In this document: positions 18,242 to 27,512 of the stretch, piece after piece
Position numbering within the stretch: position 1 is the first letter of the stretch
Layout: the number at the start of each line of letters is the position of its first letter
The notes under the pieces: generated by a model
What the model was told of the DNA's origin: nothing
The model's input: only the letters and a program-made list of their open reading frames with translations
Databases searched by the model: none
Made by a program: the position numbers and the translations under genes
Source: Daejeonella lutea
GTDB lineage: Bacteria > Bacteroidota > Bacteroidia > Sphingobacteriales > Sphingobacteriaceae
NCBI RefSeq assembly: GCF_900168015.1
Contig: NZ_FUYR01000001.1
Coordinates: forward strand, 467,968-531,967
Length of the DNA stretch: 64,000 nt
Direction of reading: 5' to 3'

Positions 18242-20659
18242 ATGTTAAGCAACTACATTAAAATCGCATGGCGAAACCTGTTACGGCAAAAAGGCTTCAC
18301 CTTGATCAATATATCAGGGCTTGCCATTGGTATTGCGACCTGCCTGATCATCATGTTATATATCTTTCATGAACTTAGTTACGATCGCTATAACGAGAAG
18401 GCGGACCGTATTGTGCGTGTAGTTTTTCGCGGATTCATGGGCGGAGGGGAGATGAATGAGGCGAACGTGATGCCACCCGTCGCTAAAACACTAATGCAGG
18501 ATTTTCCTGAAGTGATGGAAGCGACCAGGATCCAGACTGGCGGCTCCCCGATGGTAAGCTTTGGTGAGAAGACTTTCAAAGAAGAAGACGTCCTTTTTGC
18601 TGATGCAAATTTCTTTGCGGTTTTCACTGTACCGCTTCTGAAAGGAAACCCAAAAACAGCGCTGCTCGAGCCAAATACAATAGTTATTTCACAAGAAACT
18701 GCAGAACGTTATTTCGGGACTGACGATCCTATTGGACAAATCCTCAATTTTAAAAGTTGGAAGTCTGGCTATAAGGTTACTGGAGTTTACGAAAAGATTC
18801 CTGCGAGGTCGCACTTTCATTCAAATATGATCGCATCACTGGTTACCAATCCTGATGAGAAGGCGGATTCATGGATGACCTCCGGGTATTTTACATACCT
18901 GCTTTTACCGGAAGGTTATAATTACAAAGATCTGGAAGCAAAGCTGCCGCAGGTTATCGATAAATACGCAGCTCCCCAGTTGAATAAGGCTTTTGGTATG
19001 AGTATACAGGAATTCAGGAAGAAAGGGAATGACATAGGACTTTTCCTGCAACCACTAACGGATATTCATTTGCTATCAGATTTAAATGGCGATCTGGCTA
19101 CTCACGGCGACATTCGTTACGTCTATATATTTGGAGCTATAGCGCTGTTTATGCTTTTGATAGCCTGTATAAATTTCATGAATCTTTCCACTGCAGGTGC
19201 GTCTAAACGTGCCAGGGAAGTGGGGATCCGTAAGGTTATGGGATCAATGAGATCCGAGCTGATCAGTCAATTTTTAGTAGAGTCTGTCCTGATTACTGTA
19301 ATCGCTTTTGCTTTCGCGATTCTGTTAGTTTATATGACAGTTCCGATATTTAATAGACTCGCTGAAGCTGATCTTTCGCTCGGACTTGTTTTAAATATCT
19401 GGCTGTTGCCGGCGCTGCTTATTTTCGCTCTCTTTGTGGGATCTCTAGCCGGAAGTTATCCTGCATTTTTCCTTTCCTCGTTTAAGCCTATCGCCGTTCT
19501 GAAGGGTAAATTTCTGCCAGCAATGTCGAGCGGTCCGTCGATGCGAAGCAGTCTTGTTGTGTTCCAGTTTTTTATCTCGATAGTCCTGATCATAAGCACT
19601 ATAGTAGTGCATAAACAACTGTCATACATCCAAAATAAGAAACTCGGTTACGAAAAAGAGCAGGTAATGGTTATCCATAACACCTGGCAGCTCGGCGAGA
19701 CAAATGAATTTTTTAAGAATGGCCTTTTGCAGGATCCCAGGATTGTGAATCTCAGCAGTTCTTCATTTCTGCCAGCAGGTAACAGCAACTTTAACAATTT
19801 CAGTGTTTATCCGGACGATAAGGTGGGACAGTTGGTTAAGACCCCAAGGCACACTGTCGATCACAATTACTTACCGACCATGGGAATCCAACTGAAGCAG
19901 GGGCGGAACTTTTCCAAAGACATTGCTTCTGACTCGCTGGCTGTAATTATTAACGAAACGGCTGCCAGGGCCTATGGCTGGTAGAACGATGCCCCCGGAC
20001 ATAAGATAACTGGTACATCTGATAATGCAGGTACTGAGATAAGCTATCACATCATCGGTGTTGTGAAAGATTTCCATTTCACTTCCCTGCATGACGCAAT
20101 TACTCCGGTTATGCTCGTCCTTGGAAATGATCGGGACAATATGATATTAAAAGTGAAAACGAATGAAGTGTCCGACCTGATATCTTCCATAAAGACTAAA
20201 TGGACAGGCGAAGAGCCTTTTTCTTATTCGTTTATGAATGAGCGGTTTAATAATACTTACCGCGCCGAGCAGAAGGTTGGAAATGTGCTTAACACTTTTG
20301 CCGGCCTAACCATCTTTGTAGCCTGCCTGGGTCTGTCCGGGCTTGCAGCATTTACTGCCCAGCAAAGAACAAAAGAAATCGGCGTACGGAAAGTGCTTGG
20401 TGCTTCTGTGGCTGGAATCGCCAGTCTTCTTTCAAGGGATTTTATTAAACTGGTGCTTATAGCCATTGTTATTGCCAGCCCTGTAGCCTGGTATTTAACG
20501 AGTATGTGGCTTGAGGATTTCGCCTATCGAATCGAAGTAAGCTGGTGGATGTTTGCCGCCGCCGGTGTTGTTTCAATAATGATCGCTATTGTTACCGTGA
20601 GCTTTCAGGCAATTAAGGCTGCAATGATGAATCCTGTTAAGAGTTTGAGGAGTGAATAG
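18242..20659 (+). pseudogene. FtsX/MacB-family ABC permease with in-frame TAG nonsense codon (second copy)
   Basis: The reading frame from 18242 codes for 580 residues and stops at TAG 19982-19984, after NETAARAYGW. The same frame continues without interruption to 20659 and encodes exactly the missing part: GVVKDFHFTSL, the coupling motif RTKEIGVRKVLGAS, three helices and AAMMNPVKSLRSE. A single base change therefore truncates an 804-residue permease in the second periplasmic domain. Aligned with the first copy (MGMTVNNAVGKQL), the stop falls on a variable residue, so AAG or CAG to TAG is the simplest explanation. TAG is used as a normal stop elsewhere here (for example the regulator gene and the ATPase at 25491), so recoding is unlikely. 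A sequencing error or recent inactivation are the alternatives. Confidence 0.88.
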
Positions 20660-20660
20660 A

Positions 20661-20791
20661 AACGAGAAATGGGACACGAGAAGAGAGACACGAGAAATGA
20701 GACTGGGAGGTGATCCGAAAATGATACTATGATTGAAGATTTCAAATCGAAAACGGAAGTAGTTCGCAACTCGCTTCTCGCAACTCGCAAC
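20661..20791. repeat. Heptad-armed element 6 (ACGAGAA / GTTGCGA type)
   Basis: Left arm 20661-20710 contains ACGAGAA, ATGAGAC and similar heptamers. Right arm 20763-20791 is C-rich on the top strand (CGCAACT units, complement GTTGCGA). The core of about 50 bp has no gene. It lies between the second and third permease genes. Confidence 0.6.
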
Positions 20792-20804
20792 AAATTTACA
20801 AACC

Positions 20805-23180
20805 ATGCTCAAAACCAATATCAAACTAGCTCTGCGTCACCTATTCAAAAGGAAATTTAATTCCCTGTTGAACATTGTAACATTGACCCTGGGAGCAAGT
20901 TGCTGCGTGCTTATATATATGTATGTGAGCTATCAGATGAACTTTGACACCTATCATAAAAACACTGAGCGATTATATCGTCTTGTTTTCGAACTGAGGC
21001 TTGAAAATGAAACGGAGTATGATAAAGGTTCGTCTATCGCTATGGTTAATACGTTAAAATCCGCGTTCCCGCTGGTGGAAAAGGCAGTTGTTTCGATAAA
21101 CCGGCAAAGCTTTGTAATTGATGTGGAGGCTAACCCAAAGAGAAGATTCCGGGAAGAAGGGAACATTAGCTTTACAGACGCTGAGTGGTTTGATGTTTTT
21201 ACATACTCATGGATCGAGGGTAATCCGAATTTGCTCAATCGGCCAGGTGGTGTAATACTCACCAAAAAAGTTGCAGAAAAGTATTTCGGTGCGGGATCAG
21301 CGACCGGAAAGATGATCTCCATAGTCGGGAAGCAATTCCAGGTTGCTGGTGTAGTAAAGGATCCTGCAAATACTGATATGAAGGGGGAAATGTATATATC
21401 CCTGTCTTCTTTTGCCGATTTGAACCCTGCGGTAGGAAAGGATTATTTCACAAGCTGGGGATATACTATGTCCACTCATGATGCTTTTATTTTGCTCAAA
21501 GATGCCCGACAAAAGAAAGAAGTGGAGAATAAGCTTGCCTCGTTGGTCGACCAGCATATGGGAGCAGGATACTCCAGGTTGTTTAGCTTTCAATTAATGC
21601 CATTGAAGGATATGCACTTTGATATGCGTTATGCAGGCACAATCTCTAAATCTTTAATCATAACACTGAGCCTGATTGGCCTGGTTATTTTGTGCATAGC
21701 TGGTATTAACTACATAAACCTGGTCATCGCGCAACAGACAAGACGCAGCGCGGAAATTGGCACCCGTAAAATATTAGGAGGTTCAGCAAAGCAAATCTTT
21801 TTTCAGTTTCTAATCGAGTCTTTCCTTGTCTCAGTAATTGCTATTATAAGCTCTTTGGTCATAATCATCCTGCTTATTCCGCAAATAAATTCACACATTT
21901 TTTACGACGAGCCATTACAAATACTCTCTTATAGCCGGCTCTTCTTGTTCTCCTTCTCCCTGCTCGCTGCACTAACCCTATTTGCCGGGGCATATCCTGC
22001 CTATATATTGAGTCGATTAAATGTATCTAACGCATTAAAGAATAATGTAAAAAGTTCCTCAAGTCTCACTACGAGATCATTAATAGTTATACAAAATGTA
22101 GTAGCTCAAGTTCTTATTATCGGGACCATTATTGTACTGTTGCAGGTTCGTTTTCTCAAAAACACGGATAAAGGCTTTGACAGGGAATCGGTGGTGATGA
22201 TACCTTTTGAAAAGATAACTGATCAGCAGAAGCAACTGATGAATCAGCGGCTAAAGGGTATACCCGGTGTGGAATCTTTTAGTTTTTGTTATCAATCACC
22301 TGCAAGCGATACCCGGCGAGGGGCAACTGTCAAATATGACGTACGTGCTGAATGGGAACCTTCTCCGGCGCGGTTTTCTATCGGTGACTCAGCATATTTC
22401 AGCACCTTCAGGATTCCTCTGAAATATGGCAGGACTATTTCCCCAAGTGCTGCTAGGCCTGAGTATGTGATCAATGAGACTATGGCGCGGAGCCTGGAGC
22501 CGAAGGATTTCAGCAGGGTAGTGGGCAAAAAGCTAATGGCTGGCGACCTTGAAGGAATCATTGTAGGTGTTAGCGGGGATTTCAACCTCAGGTCATTACG
22601 TAGCCCTATCGAACCGGTAGTATTTATGGAGGATGACTTTTTGATCACCAACCTTGCTGTGAAGCTTTCGGGATCAGAAACCCAGGCAAGTCTGGAACAA
22701 GTGAAAACGGTGTATGAGGACGCCTTTTCTGACCAACTCTTTACTTATCAGTTTGTTGATGAACGAATAGCAAAACTCTATCAAAGGGAAAGTCTGCAAC
22801 AGAAATTCATATGGATCGCTTCGGCTGTTGCCATCGCGATAAGCTCGATGGGCCTGCTTGCTTTGATCTCTCTGGTGACAGTCCACCGTACCAAAGAAAT
22901 TGGGGTTCGTAAGGTGCTCGGCGCCTCAGTAGCACAGATTACGATATTGTTAAGTTCTGAACTAATGAAGCTTATTGTTGTATCGTTTGTGATAGCAAGC
23001 CCTATCAGCTTCTATTTGATGAGCAACTGGCTGCGTGATTTTGCTTACCGGATTGATATCCATTGGTGGGTATTTGCACTTTCTGGTGGAGCTGCAGCGC
23101 TGATTGCCTTTGCTACGATTAGCTTTCAGGCAATCAAGGCGGCAATTGCAAACCCGGTGGAAAGCTTACGATCGGAGTGA
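20805..23180 (+). CDS. FtsX/MacB-family ABC permease (intact, third copy)
   Basis: 791 residues with the same layout as the first copy: MLKTNIKLALRHLFKRK and a first helix (about 20-42), a periplasmic domain, helices at about 285-425, a second periplasmic domain with GVSGDFNLRSL in place of the more usual GVVKDF, the coupling motif RTKEIGVRKVLGAS and three C-terminal helices ending in AAIANPVESLRSE. It is the most divergent of the three, especially in the periplasmic domains, which suggests a different periplasmic partner or substrate. It is the last plus-strand gene of the first efflux block. A heptad-armed stem-loop separates it from the convergent RidA genes. Confidence 0.9.
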   Translation: MLKTNIKLALRHLFKRKFNSLLNIVTLTLGASCCVLIYMYVSYQMNFDTYHKNTERLYRLVFELRLENETEYDKGSSIAMVNTLKSAFPLVEKAVVSINRQSFVIDVEANPKRRFREEGNISFTDAEWFDVFTYSWIEGNPNLLNRPGGVILTKKVAEKYFGAGSATGKMISIVGKQFQVAGVVKDPANTDMKGEMYISLSSFADLNPAVGKDYFTSWGYTMSTHDAFILLKDARQKKEVENKLASLVDQHMGAGYSRLFSFQLMPLKDMHFDMRYAGTISKSLIITLSLIGLVILCIAGINYINLVIAQQTRRSAEIGTRKILGGSAKQIFFQFLIESFLVSVIAIISSLVIIILLIPQINSHIFYDEPLQILSYSRLFLFSFSLLAALTLFAGAYPAYILSRLNVSNALKNNVKSSSSLTTRSLIVIQNVVAQVLIIGTIIVLLQVRFLKNTDKGFDRESVVMIPFEKITDQQKQLMNQRLKGIPGVESFSFCYQSPASDTRRGATVKYDVRAEWEPSPARFSIGDSAYFSTFRIPLKYGRTISPSAARPEYVINETMARSLEPKDFSRVVGKKLMAGDLEGIIVGVSGDFNLRSLRSPIEPVVFMEDDFLITNLAVKLSGSETQASLEQVKTVYEDAFSDQLFTYQFVDERIAKLYQRESLQQKFIWIASAVAIAISSMGLLALISLVTVHRTKEIGVRKVLGASVAQITILLSSELMKLIVVSFVIASPISFYLMSNWLRDFAYRIDIHWWVFALSGGAAALIAFATISFQAIKAAIANPVESLRSE

Positions 23181-23192
23181 AGGGCTATTTGA

Positions 23193-23252
23193 GGTATTAG
23201 GCCTTAGGCTTTAGGTCGATGCGTACGTGCCTAAAACCTAATTCCTAGACCC
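23193..23252. repeat. Heptad-armed element 7, compact stem-loop between convergent genes
   Basis: Left arm 23193-23215 (GTATTAG, GCCTTAG, GCTTTAG) and right arm 23229-23252 (CCTAAAA, CCTAATT, CCTAGAC) are separated by only 13 bases, so a stem-loop can form. The right arm includes the TAG stop (23245-23247) of the RidA-like gene. It may act as a bidirectional terminator. Confidence 0.65.
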
Positions 23253-23718
23253 GCGCAATTGCATCAAACGCAACCATCGAATTCCCCGGAATATTCCCCG
23301 GTGATACTGCCATGCAGCTGCGGTTTCCTTTTCTCCTGCCGCCCGGAAAGGCCGCGGCATAGGGTGCATTCAGCGGGAAATAGTTCGCCGGATCATCAAT
23401 CCATGCGGTAACCCGGTGTAGTTTATCTAAACTCGATCCGGCTTCCTTGAGCGCGGCCTCCAGCTTGCCCATAGCAACTTTAGTGTGGTTCTCGAGGGTG
23501 CGCGGACCTTCGTGCGGAAGACAAATAAAGCCTGATGCAAAGATCAGGTTGCCCAGTTTTGTGAATTTCACAGGCTCTTCAGGGTAGCGGTTCTTAATGG
23601 CTGATTCTCCTGTTATGTGTACAGCGTCTGCCTTTACCTTATTTGCAAATCCTAATCCGGCTATGCCGACGATGCCAGCTGCAAAAGCTTTCAATATATC
23701 TCGTCTTTGGGTTTTCAT
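23245..23718 (-). CDS. Exported RidA-family protein, copy 1
   Basis: 157 residues. The N-terminus has a twin-arginine-type signal (QRRDILK, then a hydrophobic stretch to about residue 31). The rest is a YjgF/YER057c/UK114 (RidA) domain. Cytosolic RidA hydrolyses reactive enamine/imine intermediates of PLP enzymes; a conserved arginine binds the carboxylate. Here the arginine is kept (NRSCMAV), but the usual glutamate of the C-terminal strand (EVDAI in the neighbour) is replaced in VAFDAIARV, so deaminase activity is doubtful. It is last of three tandem exported paralogues. The export signal implies a periplasmic role, which is atypical for the family. Confidence 0.82.
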   Translation of the reverse strand: MKTQRRDILKAFAAGIVGIAGLGFANKVKADAVHITGESAIKNRYPEEPVKFTKLGNLIFASGFICLPHEGPRTLENHTKVAMGKLEAALKEAGSSLDKLHRVTAWIDDPANYFPLNAPYAAAFPGGRRKGNRSCMAVSPGNIPGNSMVAFDAIARV

Positions 23719-23744
23719 AAATTATTGAAACTAGTTTGTGAGTT

Positions 23745-24206
23745 TTATATATAACAGATAGCATCCACCTCGCAAAGTGAAGCTCCCGGGATTCCGCCTT
23801 TTGCCACAGCAATGCAGGTACGTGCCGGCATTTTTCCCTTGGGCCAGGCAGCATCATAGACCTTGTTCATGCCGTCAACATTTGCTATGTCATCGACGTA
23901 AGCATAACATTTTAATACTTTACTCATGGAAGATCCGGCAGCTTCAATAGCTTTCTTGAGATCTCGCATTACTACCTTCGTATGGTTTTCGATGGTTTTA
24001 GGACCTTCATGACAACCTATCCCGGAAATAAATACTAAGTTCTCATATTTGGTAAAGGCTGAAAACATCGGTATTTCCTGAGAATTTACAACTCCTCCAG
24101 CTTCATGATAGGCGGGTAAAGATTTTGCACTTGCTATTTGTGTTAATCCAATACCAGCGGCTGAGGCGAGTACTCCTTTCAGTACAGCTCTTCTTTTTAG
24201 TTTCAT
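23745..24206 (-). CDS. Exported RidA-family protein, copy 2
   Basis: 153 residues. A twin-arginine-type signal (LKRRAVLKG plus a hydrophobic core, ending near ASA at about 27) precedes a RidA domain. The substrate-binding arginine (ARTCIAVAKGGIPG) and the C-terminal glutamate (CEVDAICYI) are both present, so this copy has the residues expected of an active enamine/imine deaminase. It lies 26 bp upstream of copy 1 and 37 bp downstream of copy 3 in one minus-strand operon. I infer a periplasmic RidA-type activity; no substrate can be named. Confidence 0.82.
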   Translation of the reverse strand: MKLKRRAVLKGVLASAAGIGLTQIASAKSLPAYHEAGGVVNSQEIPMFSAFTKYENLVFISGIGCHEGPKTIENHTKVVMRDLKKAIEAAGSSMSKVLKCYAYVDDIANVDGMNKVYDAAWPKGKMPARTCIAVAKGGIPGASLCEVDAICYI

Positions 24207-24215
24207 TCTATTTTA

Positions 24216-24242
24216 GTTGGGTGTTGGGGTTAGGAATTAGGT
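24216..24242. repeat. Half heptad element (G-rich arm only)
   Basis: GGGTGTTGGGGTTAGGAATT and adjoining bases form a TTAGG-type heptad arm in the 37-bp gap between RidA copies 2 and 3, without a matching C-rich arm. It may be a decayed element. Confidence 0.4.
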
Positions 24243-24243
24243 A

Positions 24244-24669
24244 CTACACCGTTTTGTAAGCAATTACATCGATCTCGACAAGTGACCTGTCTGGCACTCC
24301 ACCTTTTGCAACTGCCACGGTAGTGCGTACTGGAGGTTTATCGCCAAAGCGACCTCTGTATATCTTGTTCATCGCTTCGAAATCTTTCATGTCATCAAGC
24401 CAAACCTGTGCTTTTAGCACCTGAGTCATAGATGAGCCTGCCCGTTTAAGGGAAGCCTCGACACCCTTTAGAACGATCTCAGTGTGGTTTTCTATGGTGA
24501 AAGGCTCTACATGTGCCCCAACACCTGATATAAATACCAGGTTTTCAAATGTATTCGATGCTTGTAGCAGTGCCGCATCATCTGCCGCACTTGCCAGTGA
24601 AGCTGTGCCCGATACGCCCGCCACTGTCGCCAGTAGTTTTTTAAGCACTGCTCTTCTTTTAGTTTTCAT
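24244..24669 (-). CDS. Exported RidA-family protein, copy 3
   Basis: 141 residues and first of the three-gene operon. It has a twin-arginine-type signal (TKRRAVLKK, hydrophobic core, cleavage near ASA at about 28) and a RidA domain with the conserved arginine (PVRTTVAVAKGGVP) and glutamate (LVEIDVIAY). It lacks the short insertion that copy 2 has after the signal. The three copies differ enough to suggest old duplication rather than recent expansion. The operon is inserted between the permease genes and the second ATPase, against their direction. Confidence 0.82.
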   Translation of the reverse strand: MKTKRRAVLKKLLATVAGVSGTASLASAADDAALLQASNTFENLVFISGVGAHVEPFTIENHTEIVLKGVEASLKRAGSSMTQVLKAQVWLDDMKDFEAMNKIYRGRFGDKPPVRTTVAVAKGGVPDRSLVEIDVIAYKTV

Positions 24670-25216
24670 GTGATTAATAAGTTTACTGTTAAGGTCTAGA
24701 TTCCAATGTCTTATAAATCTATTTAAAAAATTAAATATGGTATACTGTGAACGGTAACAAATGTGTTGATGTCAGAAATAAGGGGTTTGGCTATGGGTTT
24801 TGGACTGTCAGTCACGAGCCTGAGTGCGACTACGACGAGCTCGAAGACTTTGCCAGAGTTTATATTCACAGCCCATGGCCGAATTTCTATATCAGCAATC
24901 ATTGCCGAGCGCTGTTTGTGCATCGCTATGAAAATAGTAGAAAGGTATTCAGTGTAATTGGTCAGATCAAGTTGCTCGGAATTTGGCTGTTTTATTCTTT
25001 CTCGATTATTTCATGGGTTTGATATCGGGTATGTTCAGAATCGGACCTCAGGTGTCCGTTTTCGAACGTTTGTAGAATCATTAACCCAATTAAACTATTG
25101 ATCTTTAATACGTTAACTAATTGGCTTTAAGTATGTATTGCTTGTGCCAATGAAGCCGGGTATATTTTATGATTGGACGAGATTAGCCGTTCATTTCATT
25201 ACTGAATCCTGGAATT
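24670..25216. promoter_or_regulatory. Long gene-free region with tandem dyads before the second efflux module
   Basis: No convincing gene lies here; the open frames at 24723-25022 overlap one another and lack family features. On the plus strand, TGTTCAGAATCGGACC (25032-25047) and TGTCCGTTTTCGAACG (25053-25068) are two dyads 21 bp apart, about two helical turns, and the second matches the dyad at 12915-12930. TTGGACGAGATTAGC (25173-25187) has the same GG-N9-GC spacing as the sigma-54-like site at 12984. These look like a regulated promoter for what was once a permease operon. Confidence 0.4.
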
Positions 25217-25371
25217 ATGCATAGAGATTATTTTTATAAAGCCTGGAAAGACATTTTTAAACGTAATGATTATAATGCTTTTAAAATTATAGTGATTAAG
25301 CTAAAACCCTTGACCATCGAGGCTGTAAACCCAGCGATGATGAATCCGTAAAGAGTTTGAGAGCGGAGTAG
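25217..25371 (+). pseudogene. Remnant of a fourth FtsX-type permease (internal deletion and frameshift)
   Basis: The frame from ATG 25217 reads MHRDYFYKAWKDIFKRN, the style of the permease N-terminus (YFKIAFRNIIRHK), then jumps within about 35 codons to EAVNPAMMNP, matching the C-terminal AAMMNPVKSLRSE of the neighbouring permeases. A missing base before TAAAGAG converts the expected VKSLR ending to an early stop at 25349; with that base restored the ending reads NPVKSLRAE and stops at 25371. I read this as a permease gene reduced to its two ends by a large internal deletion. It lies at the place where a permease would be expected, upstream of an ATPase. Confidence 0.7.
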
Positions 25372-25377
25372 GTTTGA

Positions 25378-25489
25378 GAAGTGAGCTTTGAGCTGAAAAC
25401 TGGTAAGTTAATAACAACATTATTTCGATCATACTATTCAATATTTAAATACAAAAGCTGACATTTCACAGCTCATAGACCTAAACCCC
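25378..25489. repeat. Heptad-armed element 8 and duplicated leader
   Basis: Left arm 25378-25405 (GTGAGCT, TTGAGCT, GAAAACT). Right arm 25455-25489 includes AGCTG...CAGCT, CTCATAGACC and a C-rich end. Core and right arm (TATTTAAATA, hairpin, CTCATAGACC) match 18188-18234, so this leader was duplicated with an efflux module. Confidence 0.6.
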
Positions 25490-25490
25490 A

Positions 25491-26168
25491 ATGATTAAAC
25501 TAGAACACATATTCAAATGGTATACTGCCGGTGGCACGCGAAACTTTATACTTCGGGATATTAATCTTGAAGTTAAAGAAGGTGAATTTATTTCTATCAT
25601 GGGACCGTCGGGTTCCGGTAAATCTACATTGCTGCATATTCTTGGGATGCTCGATGAGCCTGATGAAGGCATCTACACTTTCCTTGATCAATCTGTGTTT
25701 ACACTAAAGGAAAAGCAGCGCTCGACTTTGTACAAGCAATATATCGGATTTGTATTTCAGGCCTATCATTTGATTGACGAGCTGACGGTTTACGAGAACA
25801 TTGAAACGCCCCTTATCTATCAGGATATAAAAAGCTCTGAGCGCAAAGCTATAGTTGCGGATATGCTGGACCGTTTTGGGATAGTAGGTAAGAAAGATCT
25901 CTTTCCGTCCCAGTTATCCGGCGGGCAGCAGCAGCTGGTAGGAGTGGCCCGCGCCATAGCAGTAAACCCCAAACTCATTCTTGCAGATGAGCCTACAGGG
26001 AACCTGAACACGAAGCAGGGTGAAGAGATCATGGACCTGTTCAAAAAGCTCAATGAAGAAGACGGAGTGACGATTATCCAGGTAACGCACTCTGAGAAAA
26101 ATGCAGGATACGGATCAAGAATAGTGCATTTGCTGGATGGAAGAATAGATGAGATCGTTAACGCATAG
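25491..26168 (+). CDS. ABC transporter ATPase, LolD/MacB type, second copy
   Basis: 225 residues, paralogous to the ATPase at 14845. Walker A GPSGSGKST, signature LSGGQQQLVGVARA and Walker B LILADEPTGNL are present. Two positions differ from the paralogue: the D-loop aspartate after GNL is Asn (GNLNTKQ against GNLDSSN), and the signature arginine is Leu. Both may affect ATPase kinetics; this is inference. It follows a deleted permease remnant and precedes a TolC-type gene by 6 bp, so it is in an operon with that gene. With its own permease lost, it may serve one of the three upstream permeases. Confidence 0.9.
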   Translation: MIKLEHIFKWYTAGGTRNFILRDINLEVKEGEFISIMGPSGSGKSTLLHILGMLDEPDEGIYTFLDQSVFTLKEKQRSTLYKQYIGFVFQAYHLIDELTVYENIETPLIYQDIKSSERKAIVADMLDRFGIVGKKDLFPSQLSGGQQQLVGVARAIAVNPKLILADEPTGNLNTKQGEEIMDLFKKLNEEDGVTIIQVTHSEKNAGYGSRIVHLLDGRIDEIVNA

Positions 26169-26174
26169 CCTGTA

Positions 26175-27512
26175 ATGAAAAGAATATCCTTTAGCTTTAT
26201 TTTGTTTGTAATTTCCTGTCTTGCGTATGCTCAGGAAACCATTGTAACTAGTCTCACCCTGGAGCAAAGCATTTCCCTGGCACTTAAACATAATATCGAT
26301 GTTCAGAGGAGCATGATTCAGTCGGAGAATGCCAGGATTGGTTTGCAACAATCCAGGGCCAATCTGCTTCCCGATTTAAACGGAGGCGTTACTCATGGGA
26401 TCAATCTTGGCCGGAGTATAGATCCATTTACCAATGCGTTCAGTAATGAGCAGGTGACCTATGCCCAGCCATATCTCGCGAGTAGCGTAACTCTTTTTAA
26501 TGGCCTGGCCTTGCAAAACCTGATTAAACAAAACTCTTTTTTGTATCAGGCATCAAAGCAGGAGGAACAGCAGGCAAAAGATAATCTGGCATTAAATGTT
26601 ACCCTTGCTTACCTTCAGGTACTGACCTCAAAAGACCTTTATGATCTGGCACTAGCTCAGCAGGAAGTTACGGCTAGGCAGTTGGAAAGGCTTGACATTC
26701 TGAATAAAAACGGTTCGATTGCCCCGGCAGAGTTTTTTGACGTGAAAGGACAATATTCCGGTGATAAACTGGCTGTGGTAAATGCCGGCAACGCCCTTGA
26801 AAATGCGAAAATAGTGTTAACATCCCTTCTAAATATCAAGTATCACAAGGAACTATCACTTGACCCTCTGAAGGTGGAGGAATTTGGTTTGAGCTATGAG
26901 AGAGGGGCTGAGCAAGTCTACCAATTAGCCTTAAACAATTACGCGGGTGTCAAAGCCGCCGACTTCCGACAGAGGAGTGCCTTGTACAATGTCCGGGCGA
27001 ACAGATCCAGGTTTTTCCCATCAGTGTTTTTTGATGCGGGTATCCGCAGTAACTTTTCGAATGCCGCCCGCGATGCACAAAATCTTCCCGTAAGTTATTT
27101 CAGGCAGTACAATAATAACATTAGTCAAGGTTTCAGTGTGGGCGTGAACATACCGATATTTAACGCTTTCCGAACCAAAAATAATGTCTCTTTAGCAAAG
27201 CTGGTACAACGTGAGAGCGACCTTATGGCAGAGAATGTACGGGTTCAATTGCAGCAGTTAACCAGTCAGGCTTTTTTAAACATGGAAGCTTCGAGGGAGC
27301 GTTACCAAAATTTGCTTGAGCAAACCGAATCATTTGCAGAATCTTTCCGGACTATGGAGATCCGTTTTAATGCTGGAGCAATTAACTCGGTGGATTACCT
27401 GGTTTCTAAGAATAATTTGGACAGAGCAAATCAAAATTTGGCAACCAATCGCTACGATTTCATTTTGAGGAAAAAGGTACTTGATTTCTACCAGGGGAAA
27501 ACCTTACAATAA
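26175..27512 (+). CDS. TolC-family outer-membrane efflux protein
   Basis: 445 residues with a signal peptide (about 1-20, ending AYAQ). The mature protein is a duplicated set of long helices with short strands, typical of the TolC/OEP family, with the conserved opening LTLEQSISLALKHNIDVQ and second-half VNIPIFNAFRTKNNVSLAK. It would form the trimeric channel of the pump built from the adaptor at 13034 and the FtsX-type permeases. Length fits the family. It is the only outer-membrane component in the region, so it probably serves the whole locus. Confidence 0.9.
   Translation: MKRISFSFILFVISCLAYAQETIVTSLTLEQSISLALKHNIDVQRSMIQSENARIGLQQSRANLLPDLNGGVTHGINLGRSIDPFTNAFSNEQVTYAQPYLASSVTLFNGLALQNLIKQNSFLYQASKQEEQQAKDNLALNVTLAYLQVLTSKDLYDLALAQQEVTARQLERLDILNKNGSIAPAEFFDVKGQYSGDKLAVVNAGNALENAKIVLTSLLNIKYHKELSLDPLKVEEFGLSYERGAEQVYQLALNNYAGVKAADFRQRSALYNVRANRSRFFPSVFFDAGIRSNFSNAARDAQNLPVSYFRQYNNNISQGFSVGVNIPIFNAFRTKNNVSLAKLVQRESDLMAENVRVQLQQLTSQAFLNMEASRERYQNLLEQTESFAESFRTMEIRFNAGAINSVDYLVSKNNLDRANQNLATNRYDFILRKKVLDFYQGKTLQ

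Noticed and set aside
19982-19984. Possible recoding of TAG as an amino acid in the second permease
   Set aside because: TAG ends other clearly complete genes in the window, and no recoding signal or special tRNA is visible.
24723-25022. Open frames on both strands in the long gap upstream of the second ATPase
   Set aside because: They overlap, lack family features and cover a region that has promoter-like dyads just downstream.
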